From: Actinokineospora bangkokensis
GTDB lineage: Bacteria > Actinomycetota > Actinomycetes > Mycobacteriales > Pseudonocardiaceae
Direction of reading: 5' to 3'
Length of the DNA stretch: 64,000 nucleotides
Assembly (NCBI RefSeq): GCF_001940455.1
Contig: NZ_MKQR01000009.1
Location: 1 to 64,000, forward strand
Below the pieces are notes generated by a model, which was not told the DNA's origin, did no database searches, and saw only the letters and a program-made list of their open reading frames with translations. Position 1 is the stretch's first letter, and each line of letters opens with the position of its first letter. Positions 42,599 through 52,371 of this stretch are shown here, piece after piece. Position numbers and translations under genes: made by a program.

Positions 42599-43822
42599 AT
42601 GACCAACTCGCAAGCGGTCGCGCGCGGACCGCGGGCCCGCGTCATCCTGGTGCTGGGCGCGCTCATCGCGCTCGGCCCGCTCACCATCGACATGTACCTG
42701 CCCGCCCTGCCCGAGCTGGGCACCGAGCTGCGGGCGGCGCCGTCGATGGTGCAGCTGACGCTGACCGGCACGCTCATCGGGCTGGCCCTGGGCACGCTGG
42801 TCATCGGGCCGCTGTCGGACGCGCTGGGCAGGCGCAAGCCGGTCGTGCTGGGCATCTCCGTGCACGTGGCGGCCTCGCTGCTGTGCCTGGTCGCGCCGTC
42901 GATCGAGGTGCTGGGCCTGCTGCGGGTCGTGCAGGGCATGGGCGGCGCCGCGGCCTCGGTGGTCGCCTTCGCCGTCGTGCGCGACCTGTACGAGGGGCAC
43001 GCGGCCGCGGTCGCGATGACCCGGCTGATGCTGGTGATGGGCACCGCGCCGGTGCTGGCGCCGTCGCTGGGCGCGGCGGTGCTGCTGGCCGGGTCGTGGC
43101 GCTGGGTGTTCGCCGTGCTGGCCGGGCTGGGCCTGGTGCTGATCGCGGTGGCCCACTTCCTGCTGCCGGAGACCCTGGACCAGGCCCGGCGCAGGCCGCT
43201 GGCCCTGCGCTCGGTGCTGGGCACCTACCGGGGGCTGCTCGCCGACACCCGGTTCGTCGTGCTCGCCGCGGTGGCCGCGCTGTCGATGGGCGTGCTGTTC
43301 GCCTACGTCGGCGGGTCGAGCTTCGTGCTCCAGGACCAGTTCGGCCTCGACGAGCAGCAGTTCGGGCTCGTCTTCGCCGTCGGCGCGGTCTCCCAGTTCG
43401 GGCTGTCGCAGTTCAACCCGCTGCTGCTGCGCCGGATGCCGCCGGAGCGGGTGGTGTTCTGGGCGCTGAGCGCGGGGCTGTTCTTCGCCGTCGTCCTGCT
43501 GGTGGTCACCACCACCGGGTTCGGTGGGCTGGTCGGCTTCCTGGTGCCGGTGATCGCGCTGCTGACCTCGGTGGGCTTCGTGCTGCCGAACGCGCCCGCG
43601 CTGGCCCTGTCCCGCCACGGCGAGGCCGCGGGCACCGCCTCGGCCCTGCTGAGCGCCGCGCAGTTCACCACCGCCGCGCTGGTGGCGCCGCTGGTGGGCG
43701 TGCTCGGCAACGACGGCCCGGCGATGGCGGCCACCATGGTCGGCGGCCTGGTCATCGCCTGGGTGGCGCTGGTCGCGGTCAACCGCGCCGGGGCGAGGCG
43801 CGCGGAACTGGTCACGGCCTAG
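42599..43822 (+). CDS. Bcr/CflA-type multidrug efflux MFS transporter
   Basis: 407 residues with 12 predicted membrane helices. The N-terminal ALGPLTIDMYLPALPEL and GPLSDALGRRKPVVLG are characteristic of the Bcr/CflA drug/proton antiporter family, as is LGLLRVVQGMGGAAASVVAFAVVRDLY in helix 4-5. It probably exports antibiotics such as bicyclomycin-like or chloramphenicol-like compounds; the actual substrate is unknown. ATG 42599 follows GGTGGGAGACC. The stop is two bases before copy B of the dispersed 29-base repeat. Confidence 0.92.
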   Translation: MTNSQAVARGPRARVILVLGALIALGPLTIDMYLPALPELGTELRAAPSMVQLTLTGTLIGLALGTLVIGPLSDALGRRKPVVLGISVHVAASLLCLVAPSIEVLGLLRVVQGMGGAAASVVAFAVVRDLYEGHAAAVAMTRLMLVMGTAPVLAPSLGAAVLLAGSWRWVFAVLAGLGLVLIAVAHFLLPETLDQARRRPLALRSVLGTYRGLLADTRFVVLAAVAALSMGVLFAYVGGSSFVLQDQFGLDEQQFGLVFAVGAVSQFGLSQFNPLLLRRMPPERVVFWALSAGLFFAVVLLVVTTTGFGGLVGFLVPVIALLTSVGFVLPNAPALALSRHGEAAGTASALLSAAQFTTAALVAPLVGVLGNDGPAMAATMVGGLVIAWVALVAVNRAGARRAELVTA

Positions 43823-43824
43823 GC

Positions 43825-43853
43825 GTCAGCTCGTTCGTCGTCGTGTCGGGCTG
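43825..43853 (+). repeat. Dispersed 29-base repeat, copy B
   Basis: Begins GTCAGCTCGTTCGTCGTCG. It matches copy C (49521-49549) at 25 of 29 positions in the same orientation, and copy A at 21. It lies between the MFS stop and the end of the convergent small TIR-partner gene. Confidence 0.75.
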
Positions 43854-43899
43854 CCTCGGGCGTTGGTGGCTGATGTGCGGCGGTATGTCCAATCCTGGC

Positions 43900-44199
43900 T
43901 CAGCGGCGCGGGTGGTCGCGGAAGACGACGTCGCCGTGGATGGTGCCCGCCTGGATGACGTTGCCCGCGTTGCCGGTGATCGTGTTGTGCACGGTGATCC
44001 GCTCGCCGGGCGCCTGCTGCGCCCGGCGAGCACCGTGCCAGCCGGGGGCGCCGTCGTCGGGGGAGGCCGTCACCGCCAAGGCGTTGTCGACGACCCTGGC
44101 CGCGAGCGCGGCGGTGTCGGCGATGAGCGCCCGCGGGGGTTCGCTCGCCAACCGGGCCCTGAGCGCGTTCGCCTCGGCGTGGATGTCCTTTTCGGTCAT
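43900..44199 (-). CDS. TIR-linked small protein with RHIM-like motif
   Basis: 99 residues in two parts. Residues 1-45 are helical and Ala/Arg-rich (MTEKDIHAEANALRARLASEP). Residues 72-93 (NTITGNAGNVIQAGTIHGDV) form a Gly/Asn/beta-branched segment with a V-I-Q-A-G core. This closely resembles the RHIM-like amyloid-signalling motifs (BASS3 type) found at the ends of bacterial NLR-type and effector proteins. A short charged tail follows. The ATG shares one base with the TIR stop (TGATG), so the two are translationally coupled. Amyloid formation is predicted only; the motif could instead be a simple beta-structured adapter. Confidence 0.75.
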   Translation of the reverse strand: MTEKDIHAEANALRARLASEPPRALIADTAALAARVVDNALAVTASPDDGAPGWHGARRAQQAPGERITVHNTITGNAGNVIQAGTIHGDVVFRDHPRR

Positions 44200-45122
44200 C
44201 AGCTCCCCCTCGACCAGTGGGCGGCGGTGTGGTGGCAGTCGGCCGCCAGCAGCACCCCCAGGCGCACCGCTTCCAGCGCGTGCTGCGCGCCCGGCAGGCG
44301 GGTGCCCATCTTCTCCAGCGACTCCGCGAGGTCCGCGTGCCGCCGGAAGACCTCGTGCAGGGGCTTGCCCAGCTCTCGCGCGAGGGCCTGGTGCTCCTGG
44401 GACCGGGTGAGCGCGGCGCGCAGTGCGTAGACGTCGCCGTTGAGCACGTGCGCGGTGTGCACCAACTCGGTAGGCGTATCCCCCAACTCGGTGACGAGCG
44501 CTGTGCTGTTCCCGCCAGCAGAGCGGATTGCCGCATGCGCGGTGTGCAGGTGTGCGCTGACGTCGAGCACACCGCGCAGCACGTTCGCCGTCAGCACCTC
44601 GACCGTCTCCCCGTTGTCGCACAAGGCCGGGTCCAGTGCGGGGGAGTCGACCAGCGCCCGCGCGACGGCGTGCACGCCCCGCCGGTAGACCCCTGACTCC
44701 GGCGACTCGAACCGCAGTTCGCGCCAGTCGCGGAACTGGTAGCGGTTCACCAGCGCCACCGCCGGGTCCGGCGCGGACGAGCGCGCCGACGGGTAGTCCA
44801 GGTACAGCAGCGGCAGCACCACCCGCCCGTCCTGCCGCCCACCCCGGGTGAACACGTTCAGCTCGCGCCTGCACTCGACCCGCTGGAAGAACCGCGGTGT
44901 GAGCACCGGGATGAAGTAGGCGACCGCGCGCAGCGCCTCGCCCACCTCCTCGTGCCAGGGCGCGCCCCAGTCCAGGTGGTCGAGGTCGAGCCACACCTCG
45001 GTGGGCACCCCGCTCGTCATGGTCAGCTCCGCGCCGAGGTCGCGCGCCAGCCGGGAGATCCGCCCGCCCTCGGCCTCGTCGTCGTGGCGCGAGTAGGACC
45101 AGAACGCGATCGTGCCGCTCAT
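44199..45122 (-). CDS. TIR-domain protein, putative conflict effector
   Basis: 307 residues. The N-terminal TIR domain shows the first strand TIAFWSYSRHDDEAEGGRISRLARDL, then VWLDLDHLDWGAPWHEEVGEALRAVAYFIPVLTPRFF and ECRREL, where Glu87 is placed like the catalytic glutamate of NAD-cleaving TIR domains. The C-terminal half (about 165-307) is mostly helical with no family I recognise (e.g. VLRGVLDVSAHLHTAHAAIRS). It is coupled to the small RHIM-like partner gene. The expected activity is NAD+ hydrolysis or cyclic nucleotide synthesis in anti-phage or conflict signalling. Start ATG 45122 has weak GGCGG upstream and TACCCT about 35 bases before. Confidence 0.85.
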   Translation of the reverse strand: MSGTIAFWSYSRHDDEAEGGRISRLARDLGAELTMTSGVPTEVWLDLDHLDWGAPWHEEVGEALRAVAYFIPVLTPRFFQRVECRRELNVFTRGGRQDGRVVLPLLYLDYPSARSSAPDPAVALVNRYQFRDWRELRFESPESGVYRRGVHAVARALVDSPALDPALCDNGETVEVLTANVLRGVLDVSAHLHTAHAAIRSAGGNSTALVTELGDTPTELVHTAHVLNGDVYALRAALTRSQEHQALARELGKPLHEVFRRHADLAESLEKMGTRLPGAQHALEAVRLGVLLAADCHHTAAHWSRGS

Positions 45123-45240
45123 CCGCCGTCCCGTCAGCAGTCATCCCCCGGGGGAGCAGGGTAGCCGTCCCGCTCGCGGCGGGAGAAGGACAGAAGGCTG
45201 TCAGCTCACCCCCTTCGGCGTGGCGGCACCGAGCCCCGCA

Positions 45241-45274
45241 GCCCGGGTGGCGGTCGCGGAACGGCCACCCGGGC
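45241..45274 (-). terminator. Hairpin after carboxylic acid reductase
   Basis: An 11-base stem GCCCGGGTGGC / GCCACCCGGGC with a 12-base loop, seven bases beyond the reductase stop on its transcribed strand. It separates the reductase from the TIR pair. Confidence 0.75.
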
Positions 45275-45280
45275 AACGGG

Positions 45281-48200
45281 TCACAGCAGGCCGAGGGCGG
45301 CCAGGTCGTCGGCGTACTTGGTGATCAGCGCCGGGGTGAGGTGCGGGATGTCCGAGCCGGTCGCGCGGACGGCCGCGTGGAACAGCGGTGCCGGGACGAC
45401 CGAGGAGTTCACCGCCGGGGTCGGGTGGGCGAAGGCGTCCATCAGCGGCAGCAGGGATCGTTGGCGCTGCTGCTCGGGCAGGCCGCGCAGGGCCGTGGTG
45501 AGCCGGTCGACCCACTGGCCGTGGTCCTCGATGCGGACGACGCGGTGGCCCGCCTCGACGAGCCAGTCGACGAAGGTGTCCAGGCCGATCCCGTCCGCGT
45601 GCGGGTTCAGCACGTTGTACGTGGTGTACCCGTCGGTCGGGGCCGCGCCGAGGTCGCTGATGGCCTTGGCGGTGAAGTCCACGGGCAGGCCGTCGTAGTG
45701 CGCGGGCCCGCCACCGGTGTGGAACGAGCGCGGGGCCAGACCGGTGACCAGGACGCTGAACAGCAGGCGCGTGAACATGTCCGGCACGTTGAGCTGCCCG
45801 GTGTAGCGGGTGTGCGCGAGGATCATGTCCGACCGGAACGCCCGCACGGGCAGACCGAACGCCTCGTGCGCCTCGCGCAGCAGCACCTCGCCCGCCCACT
45901 TGCTCGCCGCGTACCCGGTGGCGTACGAGGAGCCCAGCGCCCGCACGGGGGAGGCCTGGCGGATGTCGGCCTCCTCGTCGATGGCCGGGTCGTCGAGCAC
46001 GGCCACCGTCGACAGGTACAGCAGCGGCTTGAGCCGGGTGGTCAGCGTCACGCGGATCAGCTCCGCCGTGCCCACGACGTTGGGCCCGAACAGCTGGTCG
46101 TAGGGCAGCACGTGGTTCACCAACGCCGCGGGGTGCACGACCAGGTCCACCGACTCGGCCAACCGCCGCCACGTCCCGGCGGGCAGCCCGAGGTCCGGGT
46201 CAGCCACGTCCCCGGCCAGCACCTCCAGGTGGTCGGCGGCCACGGCGCGGAAGCGCTCCAGCAGGGCCTCGTCGCCGCTGTCGAACGCCGACTCCAGCCG
46301 GGCGCGCGCCGCGGCGGCGTCGGCGCCGCGCACCAGGCAGACCACCGTGCCGCCCACGGCCGCCACCCGGTCGAGCCACTCCAGGCACAGGAAGCGGCCC
46401 AGGTACCCGTTGGCGCCGGTCAGCAGGACCGTCCTCGGGGTGCCGGTGGGGCGGGGGAGCGCGGCGGCCGCGGCGAGGGTGTCGGCGTCGAGGAACTTCT
46501 CCAGGGTCAGGTCGGCCGCGCGGACCTCGGTGGCGCCCGCGCCGTGCACGCTCGCCGCGGTGGGGCGGGTGCCGCCGGAGGCGCGCTCGGCCTCGATGTG
46601 CGCGGCGATCGCGCGCAGGTCGTTGGCGGGGCTGATGACCACGCCCACCGGCACCGGCACGCCGAAGGTCTCGTGCAGCACCGTGGAGAACGACAGCGCC
46701 GACAGCGAGTCGCCGCCCAGCTCGGTGAAGTGGGCGTCCGGGCTGATCTGCGCGCCCGGCTGGCCCAGCAGCGCCCGCGCGGCCGAGCGCACGGTCTCCA
46801 GTACCGGGCGCTCGGCCGCGGTCCGGCGCAGCTCGCGCAGCTCCTCGACCTCGGCGCGGGCCAGGTCGGCGTAGAGCTGCTCCAAGCGGTCGCCGTAGCG
46901 CTCCTTGAGCCGGGGGCGCAGCAGCTTGCGGAGGTCGGAGAGCAGGCCGTTCTCGGTGGTGAAGGGGGTGTGCTCGACGAGGAAGTCGCGGGGGATCTCG
47001 TAGGAGTTGAACGAGCGGTCCGCCGCGACCTGGCGCAGCGCCGCGGCCAGCAGGGCGCGCAGCGCGTTCTCGTCGCCGCCGGACTCCGCCAGCGCCTGCT
47101 CGGACGGGACGAGCACCGCCAGCAGGTAGGCGCGCTCGCTGTTGCCGTAGACGTAGGACTGGCTGATCGCCGGGTGGGTGTCGAACGCGGCCTCCAGCAC
47201 CGCCACCGTGACGAACTCGCCCTGCGACAGCTTCAGCACGTTCTTGCGGCGGTCGAGGTAGGCCAGCCGGTCCGGGCCGATCTGGGCCATGATGTCGCCG
47301 GTGCGGTAGAAGCCGTCCTCGTCGAAGACCTCCGCGGTCAGCTCCGGGCGCTTGTAGTAGCCGGGCACCTGCTGGGCCGACTTCACCAGCAGCTCGCCGC
47401 GCGGGTGCGGCACGTCGGTGGTGAAGTACCCCAGCTCGGGGACGTCCACCAGCTTGTAGTCCAGCACCGGGGGCCGCATGACGTAGCCCTCGACGATGAT
47501 CATCCCCGCCTCGGTGGAGCCGTAGGCGTCGAACACCGGCCTGCCCACCACCGAGGCCAGGAACGCCGCCAGCTCCGGGGCCACCGGGGCGGTGCCCACC
47601 GCGGCGTGGGTCAGCCTGCCGCCGAGCACCCGCTCGCGCAGCTCGGCCTTGACCTGCTCCTCCTCACCCGGCCTGCGGTCGAGCTCGGCCTGGTAGCGCT
47701 GGAAGAGCATGTCGCACACCCGCGGCACCAGCAGCACCTCGGTGGGCCGCGCCAGGCCCATGTCCTCCAGCAGCGTCGACAGGTCGCTGCGCGCGGTGAA
47801 GTAGCCGCAGCCGCCCATGCTCAGCCCGCCGTAGAGGGCGACCCGGCCCGCAGCGTGGCTCATCGGCATGAAGTGGAACGTCACCGGGTCGGTGTTGTCG
47901 TTCCACCGCGCCGCCCACAGGCTCGCGACCTTGCGCTCGGTGTAGATGGCGCCCTTGGGGGCCCCGGTGCTGCCGGAGGTGTAGATCAACAGGCGCAGCG
48001 GGTCCGGGTCGCCGCCGGGGTCGGGGGCGGGGGCGGGTACCTCGGGCAGCGCGGCACCGGCCTCCCGCACCGACGCCAGGGTGCTCAGCCGCACCTGGGA
48101 GCCCGCCTCCGCGAGCGTGCGCCGGGCCTCGGCCACCGCCTCGCGCTCGTCGTCGACCTCGGGCCGGTGGTCGAACACCACGACCCGGCGCACGCACCCG

Positions 48201-48673
48201 GTGGCCAGCGCGATCCGCACCGCGGCGCCCACCCGCTCGGCGCTGGTGGCCAGCACCAGCGGCTCGGCCTCCGCGACCACCGGGATGAGCTGCTCGGCCG
48301 GGGAGTTGGCCTGCAACGGCACCGCCACCGCCCCCGCGATGAGGATCGCCAGGTCGACGGTGGTGTACTCGCGGCTGGTGAAGCCGAGGGTGGCGACGAA
48401 CCCGCCCGGGGGCAGCGGGTCGCGCTCGTCGTGGTGCCACTGGGCGGCGATGGCGGCGGCGTCCGCCCACAGCCGCGCGTAGGTGGTCGTGGAGAACGAC
48501 GGCAGCAGCCGCGCCGCCGTCCGCCCGGTGGCCGGGTCGGTCACCAGCTCCACGTCCCGCTCGGCGAGCGCGGGCCGGTCGGCGTGCTGCGCCATCGCCG
48601 CGCCCACCACGTCGCGCAGCCGCGGCCCGCCGGGCGACCCGACTTCCCGCAGCGCGCTCAACACCGTCGTCAT
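45281..48673 (-). CDS. car: Carboxylic acid reductase (A–PCP–R)
   Basis: NRPS-like enzyme of 1130 residues that reduces a carboxylic acid to its aldehyde with ATP and NADPH. The adenylation domain has [18 protein letters not shown] and [33 protein letters not shown]. The carrier domain has [14 protein letters not shown], whose Ser takes the phosphopantetheine. The reductase domain has [19 protein letters not shown] and [10 protein letters not shown] (YxxxK). Length and order fit FadD9/CAR enzymes. ATG 48673 is preceded by GAGGGGCGG. A phosphopantetheinyl transferase must come from elsewhere. The substrate could be a fatty or aryl acid. It is divergent from an unknown gene. Confidence 0.93.
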   Translation of the reverse strand: MTTVLSALREVGSPGGPRLRDVVGAAMAQHADRPALAERDVELVTDPATGRTAARLLPSFSTTTYARLWADAAAIAAQWHHDERDPLPPGGFVATLGFTSREYTTVDLAILIAGAVAVPLQANSPAEQLIPVVAEAEPLVLATSAERVGAAVRIALATGCVRRVVVFDHRPEVDDEREAVAEARRTLAEAGSQVRLSTLASVREAGAALPEVPAPAPDPGGDPDPLRLLIYTSGSTGAPKGAIYTERKVASLWAARWNDNTDPVTFHFMPMSHAAGRVALYGGLSMGGCGYFTARSDLSTLLEDMGLARPTEVLLVPRVCDMLFQRYQAELDRRPGEEEQVKAELRERVLGGRLTHAAVGTAPVAPELAAFLASVVGRPVFDAYGSTEAGMIIVEGYVMRPPVLDYKLVDVPELGYFTTDVPHPRGELLVKSAQQVPGYYKRPELTAEVFDEDGFYRTGDIMAQIGPDRLAYLDRRKNVLKLSQGEFVTVAVLEAAFDTHPAISQSYVYGNSERAYLLAVLVPSEQALAESGGDENALRALLAAALRQVAADRSFNSYEIPRDFLVEHTPFTTENGLLSDLRKLLRPRLKERYGDRLEQLYADLARAEVEELRELRRTAAERPVLETVRSAARALLGQPGAQISPDAHFTELGGDSLSALSFSTVLHETFGVPVPVGVVISPANDLRAIAAHIEAERASGGTRPTAASVHGAGATEVRAADLTLEKFLDADTLAAAAALPRPTGTPRTVLLTGANGYLGRFLCLEWLDRVAAVGGTVVCLVRGADAAAARARLESAFDSGDEALLERFRAVAADHLEVLAGDVADPDLGLPAGTWRRLAESVDLVVHPAALVNHVLPYDQLFGPNVVGTAELIRVTLTTRLKPLLYLSTVAVLDDPAIDEEADIRQASPVRALGSSYATGYAASKWAGEVLLREAHEAFGLPVRAFRSDMILAHTRYTGQLNVPDMFTRLLFSVLVTGLAPRSFHTGGGPAHYDGLPVDFTAKAISDLGAAPTDGYTTYNVLNPHADGIGLDTFVDWLVEAGHRVVRIEDHGQWVDRLTTALRGLPEQQRQRSLLPLMDAFAHPTPAVNSSVVPAPLFHAAVRATGSDIPHLTPALITKYADDLAALGLL

Positions 48674-48848
48674 GTGCCGCCCCTCGGTCCGCCCCACCCC
48701 GCCGGGTGGGTGCACCAGGAAAGGTACGTCGTCGGCACCGGTGCCCCCAGTGAGATCAACGACACGGCGCGTGACACCCCCGGTACGCGGCGTGCGGCTG
48801 CCGGATGTGCCCGGAAGGTCCGCTCCCGCCGTTCGCTACCGTCGTGGT

Positions 48849-49502
48849 GTGGCACTCCTCGACGTCGACCCCGAGCCCGGTTCCGCGCTGTCCGACCCGG
48901 ACACCCGGGAGCTGGTGGCGCGGCGGGTCGTCGACCGCGAGTGGGGTGCCCTGGAGCGCCGGTCGTGGGTCGTGGAGCAGTCCTACAACCCCGAGGCCAT
49001 CGTCAACGTCCTCGCCCACCACCCCTGGCGGGAGCTGCGGTACAAGTACGGGCGCTGGTACCACGACCTGGTGTTCGCCGAGCTGAGCGGGCTGCTGCCC
49101 TGGCGGCAGTGGGCGCTGCGGAAGAAGACGCTGCTGCTGCTCGACGCCGACGGGGACGAGGTCGGGGAGTTCGGCGGGCTCAAGATCCCGGTCGCGGGCG
49201 CGGAGGGGACCCTGCTGTTCGCGGGCGACCCCGCCTACGCCGGGGTGATCAGCGCCGTGGGCGAGGACGGCGAGCGGGACGTGGTGCTGGTGGGCAACGT
49301 CCGCCTGGGCCACCCCGACCTGCCCGTGACGATCGGTGAGCGCGCCCGCGACGTGGCCAGGACCCTGCGCCCGGGCCGCGACGTCGACGTGGTGCTGCAC
49401 GACGTGCCCGAGGCCGAGGCGGCGCACTTCGGGCCGTGGGTCGTCGACCACCCCAAGCGCCCGCCCAAGCCCGCCAAGCGCCGCCGAGGCGCGAACCAGT
49501 AG
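48849..49502 (+). CDS. Hypothetical protein, divergent from car
   Basis: 217 residues, not recognised. The sequence is soluble: an N-terminal acidic helix region (DTRELVARRVVDREWGALERRSW), then WRELRYKYGRWYHDLVFAELSGLLPWRQWALRKKTLLLLDADGDEVGEFGGLKIP, an apparent beta-rich core with Trp/Tyr, and a basic Pro/Lys tail (KRPPKPAKRRRGANQ). TACCGT six bases before GTG 48849 suggests a leaderless start. Its promoter region is shared with the carboxylic acid reductase, so joint regulation is possible. No catalytic motif is evident. Confidence 0.75.
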   Translation: MALLDVDPEPGSALSDPDTRELVARRVVDREWGALERRSWVVEQSYNPEAIVNVLAHHPWRELRYKYGRWYHDLVFAELSGLLPWRQWALRKKTLLLLDADGDEVGEFGGLKIPVAGAEGTLLFAGDPAYAGVISAVGEDGERDVVLVGNVRLGHPDLPVTIGERARDVARTLRPGRDVDVVLHDVPEAEAAHFGPWVVDHPKRPPKPAKRRRGANQ

Positions 49503-49520
49503 CGCGCCGACCAGCCTGGT

Positions 49521-49549
49521 GCCAGCTCGTTCGTCGTTGTGCCGGGTTG
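49521..49549 (+). repeat. Dispersed 29-base repeat, copy C
   Basis: Begins GCCAGCTCGTTCGTCGTTG. It matches copy B at 25 and copy A at 23 of 29 positions. It lies between the unknown gene and the end of the STAND-like gene. Confidence 0.75.
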
Positions 49550-49558
49550 TGAAACGAC

Positions 49559-52210
49559 TCAACGCTCTGGCCGGGGCAGACGCGTGTGCTGCGCGTCCAA
49601 GTGGTCGCGCAGGTCGGTGAGGGCGGCGCGGTAGTTCTCCGAGTGCACGTCCGGGTGCGCCGACGCCGCTTCCCGCCACAGCGCGACCGACTGGCGCAGC
49701 GCCGTCAGCGCCTCCGCGCCCCGGTCCACCCGGTCCAGGCAGTGCGCCGACCGGCGCAGGGCCGCCGCGAGCGGGCCGATCCCCGCCTCCCGGTTCACCT
49801 CGTGCAGTTCGCGCAGCAGCGCGACGGCCTCCTCCGCGACCTTGACCGCCTCGGCGTCCTCGCGCACCCCCAGCAGGTGCCCGGCCAGGGCGTGCAGCCA
49901 CGCGCCCAGGTGCGGCAGGGCCCGGTGCCGGTTCCACTCCGCCAGCTCCCGGCCCGCCTCCACCGCCGCCCGCATCGACCCCGCCGCGTCGTCCGGCCGC
50001 CGGACGGCGCGCAGGCACTCCGCGCGCAGGGCGAGCGCGGTGCCCAGGCCGCGCAGGTGGGTCCGCCGGTCGACCGCCACCAGCACCCGGAAGTGGCCCA
50101 GCGCCTCGTCGGCGACCGGCAGCGCCTCGGCGGCCCGGCCCGCCGCGCGCAACCGGTCGGCCACCGCCAGCAGGGTCGTGGCCAGGTCGGGGATGCCGTC
50201 GCGCAACCGCCGCCGCTGCGCCAGCGCCTCCTCGACGGCGGAGAGGGCCTCGGCGGGGCGGCCCAGCTTGTCGAGCCGGTCGCTCAGGCTCGTCAGCACC
50301 GTCGCCAGCGCCGCCACGTGGGAGACCTCGTCGTGGCCGCGCAGCAGCGCGATCGCCTGCCTGCCCGTGGCGACGGCCTCGTCGGGGCGGCCCGCGAAGT
50401 CGAGGCTCACGCTCAGCTCGTCGAGGTCCGCCGCCCGCGCCAGCCGGGTGCCCGAGGCGGGGGAGCGGCGCGCGACGTCGACGGCTTCCTCGTAGCGGCC
50501 CAGGTAGCGCAGCCGCTCGACCAGCGTTCCCCGCACCCACCACAGCAACCCGGGGGCGTCCGCGTCCGGTGCCCGCTCCACCGCGGCCACGGCGTCCTGC
50601 GCGGCGGCGAGCGCCCCCTCCGGGTCCCCCAAGTCGGCCAGGCAGTCGCTCACCGCGGTCAACGAGCGGGCCACCCCCTGCGGCGCGTCGTCGCGGTCCC
50701 ACGCCCCCTGCCACAGCGCGAGCGCCTTGCGGTGCGAGGACAGGGCGTCCGCCGAGTGCCCGAGCACCCGCCACTGCATGCCCAGCAGGTCCCACGCCCG
50801 CGCGGTGTCCACCCGGTCCGCGCGCGGGTCGGCCAGCACCACCTGGATCTGGCGGATCGCCAGCGCCAGCCGCAACCGGGCGAACCCGCGCGGCGCCTCC
50901 TCCACCGCCAGCGACGGCACCTCGGGGGCGTCGCGCACCACGGCCGCCAGCATGGCGTCCACGGCGATGTCCCCCGGCAGGACCGCGAACACCGCGCGCA
51001 GCCCCGGGTCCAGCACGCCGCGGTTCGCGGTGAAGACGTGCTTGAGCAACCCCAGCACGTGCTCGGGGAAGTCCTGGTGGGTGCGGGTCAGCAGCCGGAC
51101 CACCGGGCCCGCCGTCTCCGGGGTCAGCCGCGTCAGCGCCTCGGGCTCCAGGTGGTTGGCCACCAACCACTCCGCCACCGCCATCGGCCGCAACCGGGGG
51201 CGGTGGTCGGTGCCCGGCGGGTAGCGCTGCCACACCCACTCCACCACGGCCACGAGCGCGGCGGTGGGGTGGTCGGCGAAGCGCGGCAGGCACCGCAGGG
51301 TGATCACCCCCGCGTAGGGGTCCGGGGCGGGCACCGCCACCAGCGCGGCGACGGCGGCGAGCAGGTCGTCACCGGGCAGCGGCGCACCGCGCCACCGCAC
51401 GGTCTCCAGCGTCAGCAGCTCCGCGGCGACGTCCCGGGCGGTCACCGAGCGGGAGTCGGTGCGGTGCGCCACCGCGAGCAAGGCCCTGGCGTGCACGAGG
51501 AACACCGTGTCGCCGTCCGCACCCACCCCCGCGGCGCCGAACGGCGGCACACCGGTGCGCAGCTCCTTGGCGTAGGCGCGGACGGCGTCGGTGTACCAGC
51601 GCACCCGGTCGGTCGGCCCGCCGAACGCCGAGAGCACCACCGGTGGCGCGTCGACGCCGAAGCCGAGCGAGGCGCGCAGCCGCTCGGCGTCGCGCGCCAG
51701 CAGCAGGACCCGCACGGGCACGGTCGCCCGCGCCACCACCGCCAGCAGCTCGGGCAGGTCCGACCGCAGCTCGGCGTCGTCCACCAGCACCAGCGAAGGC
51801 CCCCGCACCGCACCGGTCAGGCCGTCCACCCGACGCAACCACCCCGCCGACCACGGCCGCGGCAGCGCCTCGGCCACCGCCACCGCCAACCGGGTCTTGC
51901 CCACCCCCGCGGGTCCGCCCAGCACCCGCACCGACACGCCCGTCCCCGAACACCACTCCACCAGCTCGGCGCGCTCGCGCCGCCACCCCCACAACCGCGT
52001 CACCGGCGCCGAGAGCAACCACAGCGGTTCGGTCGACCGCGTGGGCCGGACCGGCGCGAACACCCGCTCCCACGCCACCGCGCGCCGGTCCCGGCGCCTG
52101 CGCCGCCGCCGGAGCACCACCCACACCGCGGTCGCGAGCAGCACCGAGGCGCCGGCGGCCGCGGCGTAGCGCCCCCAGCCCCGCGTCCACGCCTCCGCCA
52201 GCCAGCCCAC
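49559..52210 (-). CDS. Membrane-anchored STAND-like NTPase with TPR-like repeats
   Basis: About 883 residues. An N-terminal transmembrane helix (YAAAAGASVLLATAVWVVL) is followed by a run of arginines, placing the rest in the cytoplasm. The NTPase shows Walker A GGPAGVGKTRLAVAVAE and Walker B-like SLVLVDDAEL. The C-terminal half consists of helical repeats of TPR type, e.g. GDPEGALAAAQDAVAAVERA, GRPDEAVATGRQAIALLR, GRPAEALSAVEEALAQRRRL. This resembles STAND signalling ATPases (AfsR/NLR-like) without an obvious effector domain. GTG 52210 is chosen for GGAGG six bases upstream. A sensor or scaffold role is inferred. Confidence 0.85.
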   Translation of the reverse strand: MGWLAEAWTRGWGRYAAAAGASVLLATAVWVVLRRRRRRRDRRAVAWERVFAPVRPTRSTEPLWLLSAPVTRLWGWRRERAELVEWCSGTGVSVRVLGGPAGVGKTRLAVAVAEALPRPWSAGWLRRVDGLTGAVRGPSLVLVDDAELRSDLPELLAVVARATVPVRVLLLARDAERLRASLGFGVDAPPVVLSAFGGPTDRVRWYTDAVRAYAKELRTGVPPFGAAGVGADGDTVFLVHARALLAVAHRTDSRSVTARDVAAELLTLETVRWRGAPLPGDDLLAAVAALVAVPAPDPYAGVITLRCLPRFADHPTAALVAVVEWVWQRYPPGTDHRPRLRPMAVAEWLVANHLEPEALTRLTPETAGPVVRLLTRTHQDFPEHVLGLLKHVFTANRGVLDPGLRAVFAVLPGDIAVDAMLAAVVRDAPEVPSLAVEEAPRGFARLRLALAIRQIQVVLADPRADRVDTARAWDLLGMQWRVLGHSADALSSHRKALALWQGAWDRDDAPQGVARSLTAVSDCLADLGDPEGALAAAQDAVAAVERAPDADAPGLLWWVRGTLVERLRYLGRYEEAVDVARRSPASGTRLARAADLDELSVSLDFAGRPDEAVATGRQAIALLRGHDEVSHVAALATVLTSLSDRLDKLGRPAEALSAVEEALAQRRRLRDGIPDLATTLLAVADRLRAAGRAAEALPVADEALGHFRVLVAVDRRTHLRGLGTALALRAECLRAVRRPDDAAGSMRAAVEAGRELAEWNRHRALPHLGAWLHALAGHLLGVREDAEAVKVAEEAVALLRELHEVNREAGIGPLAAALRRSAHCLDRVDRGAEALTALRQSVALWREAASAHPDVHSENYRAALTDLRDHLDAQHTRLPRPER

Positions 52211-52371
52211 TGCCCACCTCCGCGGCGCACGCCCAGCCTTCCCACGGTCGCACACGCGGGCGCCGATGCCCACCGCCATTCCGGGGGTGCGCCCGGCGGC
52301 GGCGGGCACGCGCGGTGACACCCCGGGCCCCCGTCACCTGTCGGGTGGCGGACCCCCGGGGTGCCGAACTA

